Numbered from the stretch's first letter, positions 32,178 through 43,983 are shown. The stretch is 64,000 nt of DNA from Elephas maximus indicus (GCF_024166365.1 NC_064831.1:31796768-31860767), one strand, 5' to 3'. Notes: generated by a model from the sequence alone, not told the origin. Numbers and translations are program-made.

Positions 32178-32226
32178 ATCCTACAATGAGGCAGAATCGA
32201 CTTCATGGCAAGTACTAACAACAACG
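32178..32226 (+). mobile_element. RTE/AfroSINE tail fragment
   Basis: CAGAATCGACTTCATGGCAA then GTACTAACAACAACG is an RTE-type 3' end only. Confidence 0.65.
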
Positions 32227-33534
32227 CCACACACAGTCCTTTATCAGTCTCCCCAGAACACACAGAGTGAGTGTCAGAGTCCTTGGCAGGCTGGTCTGTG
32301 ATGAGGCAAACACATAACTCCTGGCGAGGCACTTCTGGGGCCCAGTCATGGTCGCATTGTGTGGCCTTCGAGGGCTTGGCTCTAACCCAGCCTGAGAGCA
32401 GGGTCTTTGGAGTCCATTCTTTTTAAGAGATTTCTGTAGCATCAACCTCTCCAAAACTGTAAGCCCCACTTTTCAACACTGCCGCCTAAGATGGAAAGAT
32501 GCTACAGCTGACAGCAGTGACGAGCAGGAGCCTGGAAAAGTACAATAATATTCTAAGTTGCCTTTAGTCTTATTTTTATTTAAGCTAATTTGCATGACTG
32601 GTTTATGCCAAATGAGGATATTTTCCCTCCTCCTTGGAATAGCTTCATGTTAAAATATCACTCTTTTCAAAGTGCCCAAATATTACTGTGATGAATAATG
32701 AGACAGATGGAAAATAGGAAGGGTGGAGCAAGTTCAAAATGCTTTATACTTGGCAGAATAAATTAGCTTTGCAGATTGCCAGACTCCATCTAATTTACCC
32801 ATCAGAGGGCACCTTCTACTCCGTCCTGTAGAGATGCAAGGACCAGAGAGATTCTTGGTTCTCAGCTGCCACAGGGGCCACATCAAGCTCTACTGGCCTC
32901 CTACACGTGGCCGATTCAAAGGGCATGTGGCAGCTGTCTGTCTCAGGCTTAGCATGACGCGTTCTAAGAAGTGAGCATGCCCAGGGGAAACTTGCAGCCT
33001 GTGGGACTTTCTACTTGCAGAACTCTGCCTGAAGCATCAGCCATTTTCTAGGAACATTACCAGTGCAATGTAGATGTTCAGAAAATGGAAGATTGCAGGG
33101 AGTTGTTTATTCGTTTCCCAGCCGACCAAAGCAGGAAGTGACGACCAGCTAAATATTTGACTAAATCAGGTTCACAGCTTTATGTTGCTAGCAACACAGG
33201 GTGTGTCTGTTTGATCTCCATCATGGCAGCTGCCATACTGATGAATTCCACTGTTTTCCCCCCAGCTATAGTGTGCTTCTGTCTCTCCTTCCTCAGCCCA
33301 AACCTAACCCACCCTCCAAGCCCCACGTGAAATACCAGCAGCTCCTCCACGAAGCCATTCCTATATAGATGCCTCCTTTCTGTAGTGTTTATTCTCGCCA
33401 CAAAACAATATAGAGATTAATAATGTAGCAATAGGAGAGAAATTAAAAAGCCATCTGGTGAGCATCCCTGACACAGCTTGAAACACCTACAAAAACAAAG
33501 AGATGAGAGCGTACAGTGAAAGCAGGGACTAGGG
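32227..33534. other. repeat-poor single-copy stretch
   Basis: No transposon recognised. 32560-32790 is A/T-rich with an octamer-type POU site ATTTGCAT at 32588-32595. It looks like a possible conserved non-coding element, but conservation cannot be judged from one sequence. Confidence 0.4.
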
Positions 33535-33577
33535 AATTGTAGAGAGCTGAGTTCAGTTCTTAGACCTGCTTCTTACT
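33535..33577 (+). repeat. MIR, left part, split by an AfroSINE
   Basis: GAGTTCAGTTCTTAGACCTG then CTTCTTACT is the MIR part before 'actagctgtgtgacc'. It continues after the SINE at 33776. Confidence 0.65.
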
Positions 33578-33775
33578 GTCGTTGTTGAGTGCCGTTGAGT
33601 CAATTCCAACTTATAGAGACCCCATGTGACAGAGTAGAACTGTCCCACAGGGTTTACTTGGCTATAATCTTTACAGAAGCAGATCACCAGGTCTTTCCTC
33701 TACAGAGTGGCTAGTGGGACCACCAACCTTTCAGTTAGCAGTCACGCAGTTAATGGTTTATGCCACCAGGGCTCC
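33578..33775 (-). mobile_element. AfroSINE inserted in MIR
   Basis: GTTGAGTGCCGTTGAGTCAA, ACAGGGTTTACTTGGCTATA and GCCACCAGGGCTCC. Divergent TGCTTCTTACT and TGCCACTCACT flanks may be a decayed duplication. Confidence 0.9.
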
Positions 33776-33860
33776 TTTGCCACTCACTAGCAGTGTAGTT
33801 TTCGGGGGTAGTTATTTAACCTCTTATTGCTTTACTTCTGGAAATAATAATAGTACCTAA
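33776..33860 (+). repeat. MIR, right part
   Basis: GCCACTCACTAGCAGTGTAG, TTATTTAACCTCTTATTGC and AATAATAATAGTACCTAA continue the MIR interrupted at 33578. Confidence 0.7.
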
Positions 33861-34012
33861 AAGCTGGTCTGCTAACCAAAATGTTGACAGTTCTAGTCCA
33901 CCAGCTGCTCCGTGGAAACTCTAGGGAGCAGTTCTGCTCTGTCCTATAAAAAAAAAAAGGGTCACTATAAGTTGGAGTCAACTCAATGTCAATGGGTTTG
34001 GTTTTTTTTTAA
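33861..34012 (+). mobile_element. AfroSINE, 5'-truncated
   Basis: GCTGGTCTGCTAACCAAAAT then CTATAAGTTGGAGTCAACTC and GGGTTTGGTTTTTTTT. An A-run interrupts it. Confidence 0.88.
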
Positions 34013-34270
34013 ATAGGGTTTTTGAGAGAAGATGATAATTATAAAGAGCGTAATACAAATAGCATACATGTCAGTTACAACTACAACTCCTGCAGCTTGG
34101 ACAGGTCACCTGTTGCCACGATCCTGCAGCAGGTCCATTAACTTCATGGTTGATGGAACCAGACTGAAAATGCACTGGGTGGTCCACTCATGTCTGGCTA
34201 TTGCCATCAGGGAAAGCCAGACTCACTGTCATGGACCCTCAGTCTGTTCCTGAGGGCCAAGAGCTCAAGT
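34013..34270. other. unassigned stretch
   Basis: Nothing recognised. The short plus-strand frame shows no family resemblance. Confidence 0.35.
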
Positions 34271-34274
34271 GCCA

Positions 34275-34440
34275 GAGTTCATTCATTCATTCACTGATGC
34301 ATTCACTCAACAAATATTTAGTGAGTGCCTACTATGTGCTGGGCACTAAGAGGAAAATAAAGATTGATGAACAAAACTGAGAAAGATCTCTGCCCTCAAG
34401 AATATTATATTTTACTAAAGAAAGCAGATCTGTAAGTAAA
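34275..34440 (-). repeat. L2 3' end
   Basis: CATTCATTCATTCACTGATG, CTACTATGTGCTGGGCACTA and CTCTGCCCTCAAGAATATTA are the reverse complement of an L2 3' end. Confidence 0.85.
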
Positions 34441-35258
34441 ATATATAGTATTCTAGAGATTCAAGAGTTGGGGATAATTCTATATCTGAGGGGCTAGAAG
34501 GCCCTTCCCTCCCTAAACTCTCCCCACTCCCTTTCTCTAACAGAGCTCTGCTCTGTCTACACCAATAGAAGCAAGTAGAGGTGCCGAGCTGCTTCCCCAG
34601 GCCCAGCACACAATAAGGACTGGGGGAGAAGATGCCCAACTCCTGGCAGTCCCAGTGCAAAGAGCAATGGCTCCCCTGGGCCTGATGCAGAGACCCCTGC
34701 GGACTCCCTCACGCCCTGCTCCTAGCTGTGGGTCAGCCAAAGATCACGGAGAAGCCCTAGAGCTGCGCCCCAGCAGGGCAGTGTGGATGGTGGCCACCTG
34801 GGGCTTCTGCAGGGAAGGTCTAGGGCAGTAAGAGCAGCCCTGCAAGATGGTGCTGACACGAGGAGAGGAAACCTGTCCCTTCGGGGCTCCAGCAAGCATG
34901 GAAAGCCTTAGGTGGTGACTGCAAGATCTGAGAGTGCTGAGGACTGCCCTGAGGAGGATTTGGCCTCCTCACCCAGCACCCTGCTGGGAAAGCCAGAGAG
35001 CCTAGATGCTGCTAGGACCCCTGCAGCACTGAGGGGTTGGAAAGGCTCCACCAGAGATTCCATGTCTGGTTGCTATGGTTCCTTCCTCCTCTTCACCTTC
35101 CTTTCCCCAGTGGTGGCCCAGAAGCATCTGTTAGAAAAAATACCACATGCTATTTCTTTTTATTAGTTTTGTCTTCAAGCTAAGAGGTCTGTAGACATCT
35201 TGAAGGCAGATAATTCTCCTACTTGAATTACCTACAATAGTTTCCTTAGGGTTAGGTA
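34441..35258. other. unassigned, locally G/C-rich
   Basis: 34600-35110 is richer in G/C than its surroundings, with many CTGCAG and CCCCAG words, but there is no CpG-island density and no gene is recognised. Confidence 0.4.
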
Positions 35259-35259
35259 A

Positions 35260-35470
35260 TAATAGTAAGAGCTTACCACCTGCCACTGACCCAAGAGCTT
35301 CACGGGTTTTAACTCATTTAATCCTTACATCGCTCTATGAGGTGGTACTTTTATGATCTCCCATGTATAAATAAGAAATGGAGTCACAAAGAGGTTAAAT
35401 AATTTGCCGGAAGTCACTCAGCTAGTAAGTCACAGAGCTGCAATTTAAATGCAGGCAGTTTGGCTTTAAA
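35260..35470 (-). repeat. MIR SINE
   Basis: TTTAACTCATTTAATCCTTA, GAGGTTAAATAATTTGCC, CTCAGCTAGTAAGTCACAGA and GCAGGCAGTTTGGC form the MIR reverse complement. Confidence 0.85.
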
Positions 35471-35471
35471 G

Positions 35472-35773
35472 GTACCTATTGTTGTCTAGTGGTAGACTTT
35501 TTGCCTGCCATGCAGGAGATCCAGGTTCGATTCCTAGCTGGCTGATAACACCTCATGCACAGCCATCGCCAGTCTGTGGAGGCTTTTGTGTTGCTATGAT
35601 GCCGAACAGGTTTCAGCAGAGTTTCCAGACTGAGACTGACTAGGAAAAAGATCTGACGATCTACTTCCAAAAATCAGCCAACGGAAATCCTATGGATCAC
35701 AACAGTCTGATCCGTAACTGATCACGGGGGATGATGCGGGACCAGGCAGTGTTTTGTCCCGACTCAACAGCAG
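35472..35773 (+). mobile_element. SINE with tRNA-Gly-like head and RTE-type tail
   Basis: A head of about 70 bp (GTTGTCTAGTGGTAGACTTT, then GCCTGCCATGCAGGAGAT and the B box GGTTCGATTCC) resembles tRNA-Gly. The body has GAACAGGTTTCAGCAGAGTT and CTACTTCCAAAAATCAGCC. The end, GATGCGGGACCAGGCAGTGT, is the RTE 3' region. This is copy 1 of 3. Confidence 0.85.
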
Positions 35774-36021
35774 AGCGTTTAAGAGTGTTTAAGACAGACC
35801 CGGAGACTCCATGCTTCATTTATGAGGCCATACCATCTGGCCCCCGCCATCTCTCCTGTGTTCAGTGAGAGAAAGGAGGCAGCATCTCTGGTCCCCTGGT
35901 ATCCAGCATCCAGCAGCCTAAGATGCCCATGGTCTCCTCGTGCCCTACCAGGTAGAAAACTTCATCCCCATCACACAGAAGCTGTTATCCACTGGCCTAC
36001 AACTGTCACAATTCACATTGT

Positions 36022-36400
36022 CATTTATTGATTAATTCAACAAATGGTTATTGATGACTTGCTATAGCTCAGGCAACATCCTGAGTATTGGGAATACAAA
36101 GGTCACCAGAAACATGTTACAGTCTTAGGGAAGTAATCATACCTATGGATGCAAATTTTATTTTAGTCAAGTGTTCATACAAATACACATGAAAGAACCG
36201 ATGTGCTAAGAATTAAAAAGGAGAGTTGCGTAGCGCATTGGGAATAGGTCACAGGGGACATGGACTTAGCAAGGTAGGCCAGTGAAGGCTTGAGCCAAGA
36301 TATACAGGGTGTACCGGATTGATCTGAGCAAAGAGGAGAAGGACTAGCATTCCAGGTAGGGGAAACAGGAGGGACAATGACCTAAAGCAATGGACTCAAC
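36022..36400 (-). repeat. LINE L2 fragment
   Basis: TTATTGATTAATTCAACAAA, TTGGGAATACAAAGGTCACC and GCATTCCAGGTAGGGGAAAC are decayed reverse-complement L2. Confidence 0.7.
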
Positions 36401-36429
36401 GCCCATTAGTGCTGCTTCTCAGATGCTTG

Positions 36430-36505
36430 CAGAATGAAGGAAGGAGGGAAGCAAGAAAGGAAGGACAAGAGAAAAAGGTAGAGGAGAGACGGGGAAGGGG
36501 ATGCC
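36430..36505. repeat. homopurine tract
   Basis: About 75 bases of nearly uninterrupted A/G (GAAGGAAGGAGGGAAGCAAG and onward). Such tracts can form triplex DNA; no function is shown. Confidence 0.8.
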
Positions 36506-36755
36506 AACATTCAGTGAAATCTGCTATGTGCTGGGCGATGGGCCCTGCAACTTCACAAAATTCAGCTCCTAGTTTTCAACCATAATAAACACAGCTACCC
36601 GGGACCAGGACTAGGGCAAGGCAAGAGGAGCACTCTTGCACGACCCTGAAAGTCAACACCTCCTTATATTTTGCAACTTAGATGCCTCTCTTGCCTCATC
36701 CAGGCCCAGGCCCTACAGAGATACTGGTACATATTTTCCATACCATTGTGGCCAA

Positions 36756-36960
36756 GGAGTCCCTGAGTGGTGCAAGCAGTTAACACTCTTGGGTGCTAAA
36801 TGAAAGATTGGTGGTTCAAGTCCATCCAGAGGCACCTTGGAAGAAAGGGCTGGAGAGCTACTTTCAAACAATCAGCATTAACAAGCTTATGGAGCACAGT
36901 TCTGCTCTGACACTCATGGGGTCCCCATGAGTCGGAGTCCACTAGATGGCAACTGGTGGC
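36756..36960 (+). mobile_element. AfroSINE, long-body type
   Basis: GGAGTCCCTGAGTGGTGCAA head, GGAAGAAAGGGCTGGAGAGC body, CATGAGTCGGAGTCCACTAG tail, 205 bp. Confidence 0.93.
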
Positions 36961-37714
36961 AGGGCCAGCTCCCCGCCACCCACACCCCACCTCCCAGGAT
37001 TGAGGCAAGCTGTCTCTCTGAAGCGCAGTGCCAGGACAGCCCTCTCTGAAAGCTTAGCAAAACCAGTTAGGCCTCTGGACAGTGGCTGCAGCCAGTCAGG
37101 CACGGCCTGTGCGTCCTTCCCCCACACAGCCCCCTGCCTGACTTTGAACAAAGCCCAGGGAGGCTGGTGAGGATAGCAAGAGGTCAGAACTGGTGGAATG
37201 GGAGGGGATGTGCTGAAGAATTCAGATTCTGAAGTCCAAGACAGCAGAAAGAATTTACAGAGCAAAGCTGAGACCTGGCATATAAGCAGAGAGATAAACA
37301 GGGTTATTTTAAATAGCTGCCCAAGAAGTATTTTAGTGCTATATATAGACCAACAGAAAGAGAAAGAAAAGCAAGTGCCTCAGTTCAGATCAAAAACATT
37401 TTTTTTTTTACAGACATTCGCCTGCCACTTAAAAAGGCCTAGCAGCACTTGGGTCAAAGAAATTCCTTTTATTTTCTGTAATTCATTATTGTGACTACCC
37501 CTATTTCTCTCCTGCCTTCTTTACTTCAGGAACAAAAGTAAAAGTCAAATAAATTTTGGTAATACAATATCTCTGAAAGCTTTATCTGAGAGAGCTTTTT
37601 ATCTTTTACCTGGATCAGCAGCTGTATTAAAGTCTACAAGAGAACTTGGTTTTCAAGCTCAGTGTTAGGAAACGCTTCATTTCCTTTCTAGCAGCAAGAA
37701 AGATGTTGTTACTG
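36961..37714. other. unassigned stretch
   Basis: No recognised repeat or gene. Nearby open frames on both strands are chance. Confidence 0.4.
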
Positions 37715-38052
37715 GAGTTGTTAGCTGCTGTTGAGTTGGCCCCGAACTCATGGCTACCCCGTGTATGATGGAACGAAAAGCTGCCTGGCCCTGCACCAGT
37801 CTTGTGATCGGTTGCAGATCCACATTGGTAAGGCATAAAGTTTTCCTTGGCTGAATTTTGAAAGCAGATCGCCAGGCCTTTCTTCCTAGTCCACCTTAGA
37901 TTAGAAGTTCTGCTGAAACCTGTTCAGCATCATAGCAACATGCCAACCTTCACTGGCAAACGGGTGGTTGGCTATGCGTGAGGTGCACTGACCAGCCATC
38001 AAACCTCAGTTTCCCACGTGGAAGGTGAGAATTCTACCACTAACCACCAATA
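37715..38052 (-). mobile_element. SINE with tRNA-Gly-like head and RTE-type tail
   Basis: Reverse complement. The head starts near 38052 with ATTGGTGGTTAGTGGTAGAA, the anticodon arm is in TTCTCACCTTCCACG, and the B box GAGGTTTGATGGC is degraded. The body has GAACAGGTTTCAGCAGAAC and GGCCTGGCGATCTGCTTTC. The end is CATGAGTTCGGGGCCAACTC. Copy 2 of 3; about 338 bp. Confidence 0.83.
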
Positions 38053-38449
38053 CTTTCTAGTAAGAACTATAGAACTTACTAAGTTTCTCCTTTTACTCTA
38101 GCTAGTAGGAGGCTCAGAGACATGCTAAAGATTCAACTCTTTCAACTAGGTTGGCCCTTACGGTTGGCAATTACCATTCTCTTTTGATGGCCCTCATTTT
38201 TTACTTCTTATTTGTACTATGGCTTCCTTGCATGTGCTTTTCCAGTAATTTGCTTCTCATTCTTTGGGAAAAGAGAGTATGAACAAAAAGCAAACAAGTT
38301 CTATTATCAGCCCTGAATCAGGCTTCTCAATCTAGGAATTCCTAAACAGGCCTTGTCCGTGGTCCTTGCTTTAATAGCCTGGCCAATCTGACATGACAGA
38401 CTGACATGGCCTTAGTACCTCTGTGCCCCATAAAAAATAATTTTAGTAT
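38053..38449. other. unassigned stretch
   Basis: No gene or clear repeat. Confidence 0.35.
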
Positions 38450-38900
38450 CAGAGTGTATTATTTATCTATTACTGCGTAACAAATTACTCCAAAACTCAG
38501 CAGATTAAAACAACAAATATTTATCTTCTCACACAGTTTTGTGAGTTAGAAATCTGGGACAGACTTAGCTGGGTGATTCTGGTTTATAGTCTCTTATGAG
38601 ATTATGTAGTCAAGATGCTGTCCAGGGATGTAGTCATTTGAAGGCTTGACTAGGGCCGGATGGTCTGCTTCTAGGGTTCTTTACTCATGTGCCTGCCTGG
38701 CAAGTTAATGCTGATGGTTGGCAAAATGCCAACCGTTCCTCACCACGTAGGCCTCTCCATAGGGCAGTCTGAGTGTCTCACAGCATGGCAGCTGGCTTCC
38801 CCCAGAGCAAACGAGTCAAGAGAGGAAGCAAGAACTAAGCTGCAATGACTTTTATGACTTCATCTTGGTAGTCAGACATAAACACTTCTCCTATATACTA
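38450..38900 (-). mobile_element. ancient LTR-like repeat
   Basis: CTATTACTGCGTAACAAATT, CAGATTAAAACAACAAATAT, AGGCTTGACTAGGGCCGGAT and GGCAGCTGGCTTCCCCCAGA are blocks of a widespread mammalian repeat of MLT/MER type that I cannot name exactly. The repeat at 49131 shares several of them. Confidence 0.6.
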
Positions 38901-38906
38901 CTTACT

Positions 38907-39071
38907 AAAAAAAAGAAAAACCAAACCCGTTGCTGTCAAGTCGATTCATCGCGACTTTATAGGACAGAGTGGAACTGCCCCATAGGGTTTCCAAGGAATG
39001 GCTGGTGGATTCGAACTACCGACCTTTTGGTTAACAGCCATAGCTCTTAACCACTGTGCCACCAGGGCTCC
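38907..39071 (-). mobile_element. AfroSINE
   Basis: AAACCAAACCCGTTGCTGTC, GTGGATTCGAACTACCGACC and CACCAGGGCTCC. Well preserved. It is followed 18 bp later by another copy in the same direction. Confidence 0.94.
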
Positions 39072-39088
39072 ATTCTACTCATTAGACA

Positions 39089-39289
39089 ACCAAAAAGAAC
39101 CAAACCAGTTGCCCTGAGTCAGCTCTGACTCCTGGAGCCCTCATGTGTGTCAGAGTAGAACTGTGCTCCATGGGATTTTCAATGGTTGATTTTTCAGACC
39201 TTTCTCCTGAAGTGCCTCTGGGTAGACTCGAACCTCCAATTTTCCGGTTAGCAGCTGAGCGTGTTAATCATTTGCATCACCCGGGGACA
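39089..39289 (-). mobile_element. AfroSINE, long-body type
   Basis: GAACCAAACCAGTTGCCCTG, CTGTGCTCCATGGGATTTTC, CAGACCTTTCTCCTGAAGTG and a degraded head (TTTGCATCACCCGGGG). Confidence 0.92.
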
Positions 39290-40737
39290 CACCAAGTGAG
39301 TCATTAAGTGCAGAGCACACTCAAGGCGAAGAAAAGCATACCAAGGAGTATGTGGACATGTCTTTAAACTGCCATGCAGTGTGTCAAGCTACTTTTATTT
39401 TTTAAAAAGTACATAGAGCTAAGACATAATTTGGTATTCAACTTGCCTTTGCTTAGATACAAACCAGGACAGAAAAGAAATTTAAAAAAAAAAAGTCTTT
39501 TTCCCAATTTGTAAGCATCCCGAAACTGTACAGCTCCATGAAGTTCCAAACACAGGCATATGTGGGAGAGAGAACCTGACCCCAAATGGCGCTGGGATAA
39601 GAGAAAGAAGGACAAAATTTTTTATAGAAAGAAAGGGAACTATGTTCCTAGTAAATCTTAAAGGTCAGCCCCACCTGAGACCAGAATAGACTAAAATCAA
39701 GGCGGCAACGACTAATGTGTTTATAAGTGATTCTCTTTTGCCAAACCTTCTAGTTAGACCCCAGGTGAGGAAAAAGGAGTGGTGACTCGAGGTTGGAGGT
39801 GAGAGCTGAGTAAGCCTCTGGAGGTGATAATGGGAGCTGGTGAGTGTGTTTGTGTGTGTGTCGGGGCAGGGGTGTCTATTGTATCTGGGCTTGTTGTGGA
39901 TCAATGTTGTCAGGAGTACAGTAACTCGATTTGACCAGATGCTGTATGTATTCCTGGTGTACCCCCCTGTTATTCTGGACACACATGGCAGGATTATTTA
40001 GTTTCTCACTAATCTAGAGATTACCCCCTGATAGTGAAAGTGGTAACCAGAAAATAGGGAAGCCTTCTGATTCATCTTAATATACTGCTACCTTGCTTCC
40101 TTCTGAGAGCGAACATCTTAGTGCTAAGGGTGATTCACAAGATGGCTAGGTTTTTCTTCTCCTTAAAGTCAACTTTACTTGTGCAAAATCGCCATAAAAT
40201 ACTCCCATACACACCACCTAAGTAACCAGCTCTGTGAGGTGTGTAACATTCTTGTCATGTGGGAATTAACTAGCCTAAAATATGGGCGAGCCCGGGAGCA
40301 TATTACGAAATAAAGCACACTGCTTAAATTCTTTTTTTTCTTTATTAAGAAATCCAGGTGCCAAAACACATTAAATTCACTCATTCAAATAACAATTAAC
40401 CGCACATCATCCCTGCCTGTGGGACCACATTTCCACCACCACCACCACCAAGCAACCTTAGGGCCCAGCAGAGGACACTTCCCTGACTCACTGAGGCCAA
40501 GTTCTGAGTCCTCCCCAGCTTCCTGAGGAGCCCTGTGCGTGTGAAATGGCTGCACAGGCTATGTTGTTTTATGTTTATCTGCCTACGGGTCCATTTCTAC
40601 TTCAGAGGGTGAGCCCTACAGGGATGGATGGGTTTTATTCTTATTTACATTTGTACTGAGAGAAAAAGCAGAGCCTGACACCAGTACTGGTATGTAGATA
40701 CTTTGGGAGGGGATTCCAGGAACAACAATAGAGCCTT
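39290..40737. other. unassigned, mostly single copy
   Basis: A (CCA)n tract lies at 40431-40450. The rest shows no clear repeat or gene. A minus-strand frame of 105 codons (39665-39982) is unassigned. Confidence 0.4.
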
Positions 40738-40944
40738 AAAAAAAAAAAACCAGTTGGTGTCGAGTCCAACTCATGGTGACCCCATGTGGGTCAGAGTAGA
40801 ACTGTGCTCCATGGGGTTTTCAATGGCTGATGTTTCAGAAACAGATAGCCAGGTCTTTTCTTCTGAAGAGCCTCTGGGTGGACTTGAACTTTTAACGTTT
40901 CAGTTAGTAGCCAAGAACTTAACTGTTTGCACTACCCAGAGTCT
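40738..40944 (-). mobile_element. AfroSINE, long-body type
   Basis: A-run, CCAGTTGGTGTCGAGTCCAA, CTGTGCTCCATGGGGTTTTC, and CTTCTGAAGAGCCTCTGGGT to a TTTGCACTACCCAGAGTC head. Confidence 0.93.
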
Positions 40945-41457
40945 CTGAATGGAGTCTAGGGAGGGCAGAATAGGGAAACCAATACAAAGGTGCATTCTTG
41001 AGTTGGCCGCAGCTTGCTGTATAAGAAGGAAGCATGCATCCATGTGTTGAAGGTTCCCATCCCTCACTGGTCAAGAGTTGCCCCAGAAAGAAATAAATCC
41101 CCCACCTTTCCAGGTCCCATGGGCACGGGTGCAGGGCTTTTCAGCTTAGACACCGTACACCACTATGTGAGAGAAGCATAGCTGTGTGAGGTGCCCTTGG
41201 GAAGCTGATTGCCACCGCAATGGCCCACTTAAAAGCAGAAGCAAGAGAATGTGAGGCAAGGCACAAGAGCGGACCAGCACAGTGACCTAACAAGAGGAAG
41301 GGGTCACAATTCAGAGGCCATTGCAGAAATCTGGCAAAAGGTGGTAGGGACCTGAACCTAGCACAGCTGTGCTAACAGAGGAAAGGGAGCCAATTGGACA
41401 GCCATATAGGAGAGAGTGCTGGTAGATCTTCAAGCCAGGATGTTGCTGAGGAAAGAT
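40945..41457. other. unassigned stretch
   Basis: No gene or clear repeat. Confidence 0.35.
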
Positions 41458-41526
41458 TAAAAAAAAAAAAAAAACCCATCACTGTTGAGTTGATTCTGAC
41501 TCATAGCGACCCTATAAAGGGAGTAG
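41458..41526 (-). mobile_element. AfroSINE fragment (tail only)
   Basis: A 17-base A-run, then CCCATCACTGTTGAGTTGAT and CTGACTCATAGCGACCCTAT, then it stops. Confidence 0.85.
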
Positions 41527-41859
41527 TTACAAATGCCTCCCTGAGTTCTGGCTGGCTGCCTGGGCAGGTGGTACAACAGGTGACAGAGGAGGAGTGTGGA
41601 AATTGATATACCTGTGGGGGGTTGCAATAGTCAGAAAGATCAGAAGTGGTTGGTGACCAATGCTTAGGACAGGGGCTGAACAGCACCAATGAGGGTCCAG
41701 CTGTGATTACCCCCTGCCATTGAGTAATTAGAGGCTGTGATTTATAGTGGCCCCAAAACACATGATGGTGAAATTTTCTGCAGACTGGGTTTAGGAACAA
41801 ATTATGCTGACAGCAGATCTAATCCAAACTTGGCATTTTCTTGAGCGGGTCTGGAAGAA
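41527..41859. other. unassigned stretch
   Basis: A 99-codon minus-strand frame (41501-41800) runs partly through the SINE fragment and has no recognised family. Likely chance. Confidence 0.4.
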
Positions 41860-42022
41860 CAAGACCCATCCCACTACCATAGAGTCTATTCTGACTCATA
41901 GTGACCCTATAGGACAGAATAGAACTGCCCCATACGGTTTCCAAGGAGTGCCTGGTGCATTTGAACTGCCAACCTTTTGGTTAGCAGCTGTAGCTCTTAA
42001 CCAGTACGCCACCACGGTTTCC
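41860..42022 (-). mobile_element. AfroSINE
   Basis: AGACCCATCCCACTACCATA, GCATTTGAACTGCCAACCTT and ACGCCACCACGGTTTCC. Confidence 0.92.
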
Positions 42023-42803
42023 AGAAGGACAAGGGAGGAAGGGAATTGAAGACAGAGCTGAGAACACGAAAAACTCTAGACCATATGTTAAACTGTACCA
42101 TTGGCTCTAGGTGATTTTAGGGATATTTTCATATGTTCCAGTTTCTTAAACTAATACATGTAATACAGTGATTTCTCCTGTCTGTGACCTGAAGAAAATT
42201 AATGTATCCAACGTTGGTGTCAGTGAATATTTATTGCCAAAATAAAATGTTTTTAATGGAATTAGCCAGAAGTTCATAGCAGGCTTCAGAGGCAGCTGAA
42301 ATGGGCTCCCGGGTGATTTCCTCAGAAGGGGCTAAGGCAATGAAAATTTACAAGGCATGTCCCGGTTTGGTTCTCACTGTTTGCACTTAGCTCTCCTGGG
42401 AATGATAGATGGACAGATTAAAGCCAAACCGGCTTTAAGCAGCCTCCTCCCCTACTCACGACTCTATTAGCATGTTTGCTCTCCAGCCCTGTTTTATTTT
42501 TTTATTTTCTGCATTTCTCCCCTCCCTTTTCCCCCTTCTTCACTATCCCTGCCTTACCCCAGTCCCAGGTGCTGTAAGGTGACAGGAAAATATTGGAGTC
42601 TGCCCCAGCATGTCGTTCAGGTCATTTCCTTGAGTACAGGCGGGTTTTTCGAGTGCTCAGATTACCCTGAAAAGCTCTGGACTGGCCCCTGAGGCACTGG
42701 GCAGGTGGGACTCCAGGCTGGTCCACCTCTACTGTTACACTGTGGTTTCAGTTTCAGGTTGGAAGTCACTGCTGTCCTTAACTAACCACACAGAGATCAT
42801 GGT

Positions 42804-42826
42804 GGGGCGGGGCGGGGGGGCGGCGC
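42804..42826. promoter_or_regulatory. GC-box cluster
   Basis: GGGGCGGGGC followed by a G-run and CGGCG is an Sp1-like cluster, isolated in A/T-rich DNA. No transcription start is visible. Confidence 0.3.
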
Positions 42827-43983
42827 TTTAACACAACTCTGTTAAAAGCCCTGAGGCTTTTGTTTTCTTTGGGGTTTTTTTTAAAGGTCCTCTTTATTCA
42901 TGCGAGATTATTCAATCTTTGAGTATTCAAACCCTTGGCATTTGCCTTAAAGATAAATCTGCTTTAAAAGACCTCCTGCGGCAATTTCAACCATATTCCT
43001 ATTCGCAGTCAAGGAGTGAGTGGGAACTAAAAATACCAGCATTTTGGATTTTTTTAAAATCTAAAGCTAAGAACAGAAACACACCGAGTCCTCCAAGGGA
43101 GCCATGCCTGGCTCACCTGTCCCAACATTGACACACTGCCTCGCTAGCATCCCTCAGTTCTAAGAGGCCCACAGATCTCCCGACAAAGCATCACGGTTCT
43201 CCAAGGCCATTTTTCTAAACATGGAAAACGAAGTTCCCTAAATACAGTACAAAATTTAACAGGCGAGACAATCTGGCTACAGAAAAACCCCAGAGCAGTC
43301 AGGATGTTCAGGGTATTAAAAGCCAAATTAGCTGACAAGTATCATCTCTACTCCATGTGCAGCCTGACGCCAAGCAGTTCTAAAAGTTATTAGCAGGGTG
43401 CTGTGGTCAGAGACGGCTACGTGCTACTTTCAAGTCCACGTTCATTATTCACTGGCTTGTTCTGCCTGCGTCCTTGCAGGGCATTGGAGTCTCTAGGCAT
43501 GGACAAGCCAAACAAGTGTGGGGCTGGGAAATAGTTTACTGGAAAGGCAACCCTAACGTCAGCACCGGTTTACCATTGATGGCTTCTGTGTGAGTCAGTC
43601 TTTCTAAAAGAGGAAAGGCGCCTTAAAAGAAAAAAAAAAAAAAACCCTCAGAAATCTGTCAACTCTTTTTTTTTTTTTTTAACCAGATCTGTCTTTTGGA
43701 ATTAGATTTAAAATAAGACAGTATGACTCACTCTGCCAATGCCTCATTAAAATAGAGATACTTTATGAAGACCAGAAGTTTGGACTTCACGAAGTTGGAT
43801 ACAAATGGGCCTTCCGATTCCAGAGAGCAGCTCTCCCAAAGATAAAAGCATCTGGTGAAGTCCTGTATTTCTTGCCGGACAGGATAGGGTTCCCCCTTGG
43901 CAACCCAGGCGCACTTTCTGATTGACAGGCAGAGTTAACAGTCTGTAACCAAGGTAATAACCATTTGGTGGGACCATATCAAA

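Noticed and set aside
34600-35110. Possible CpG island or promoter
   Set aside because: G/C-rich but with few CpG dinucleotides and no adjacent gene.
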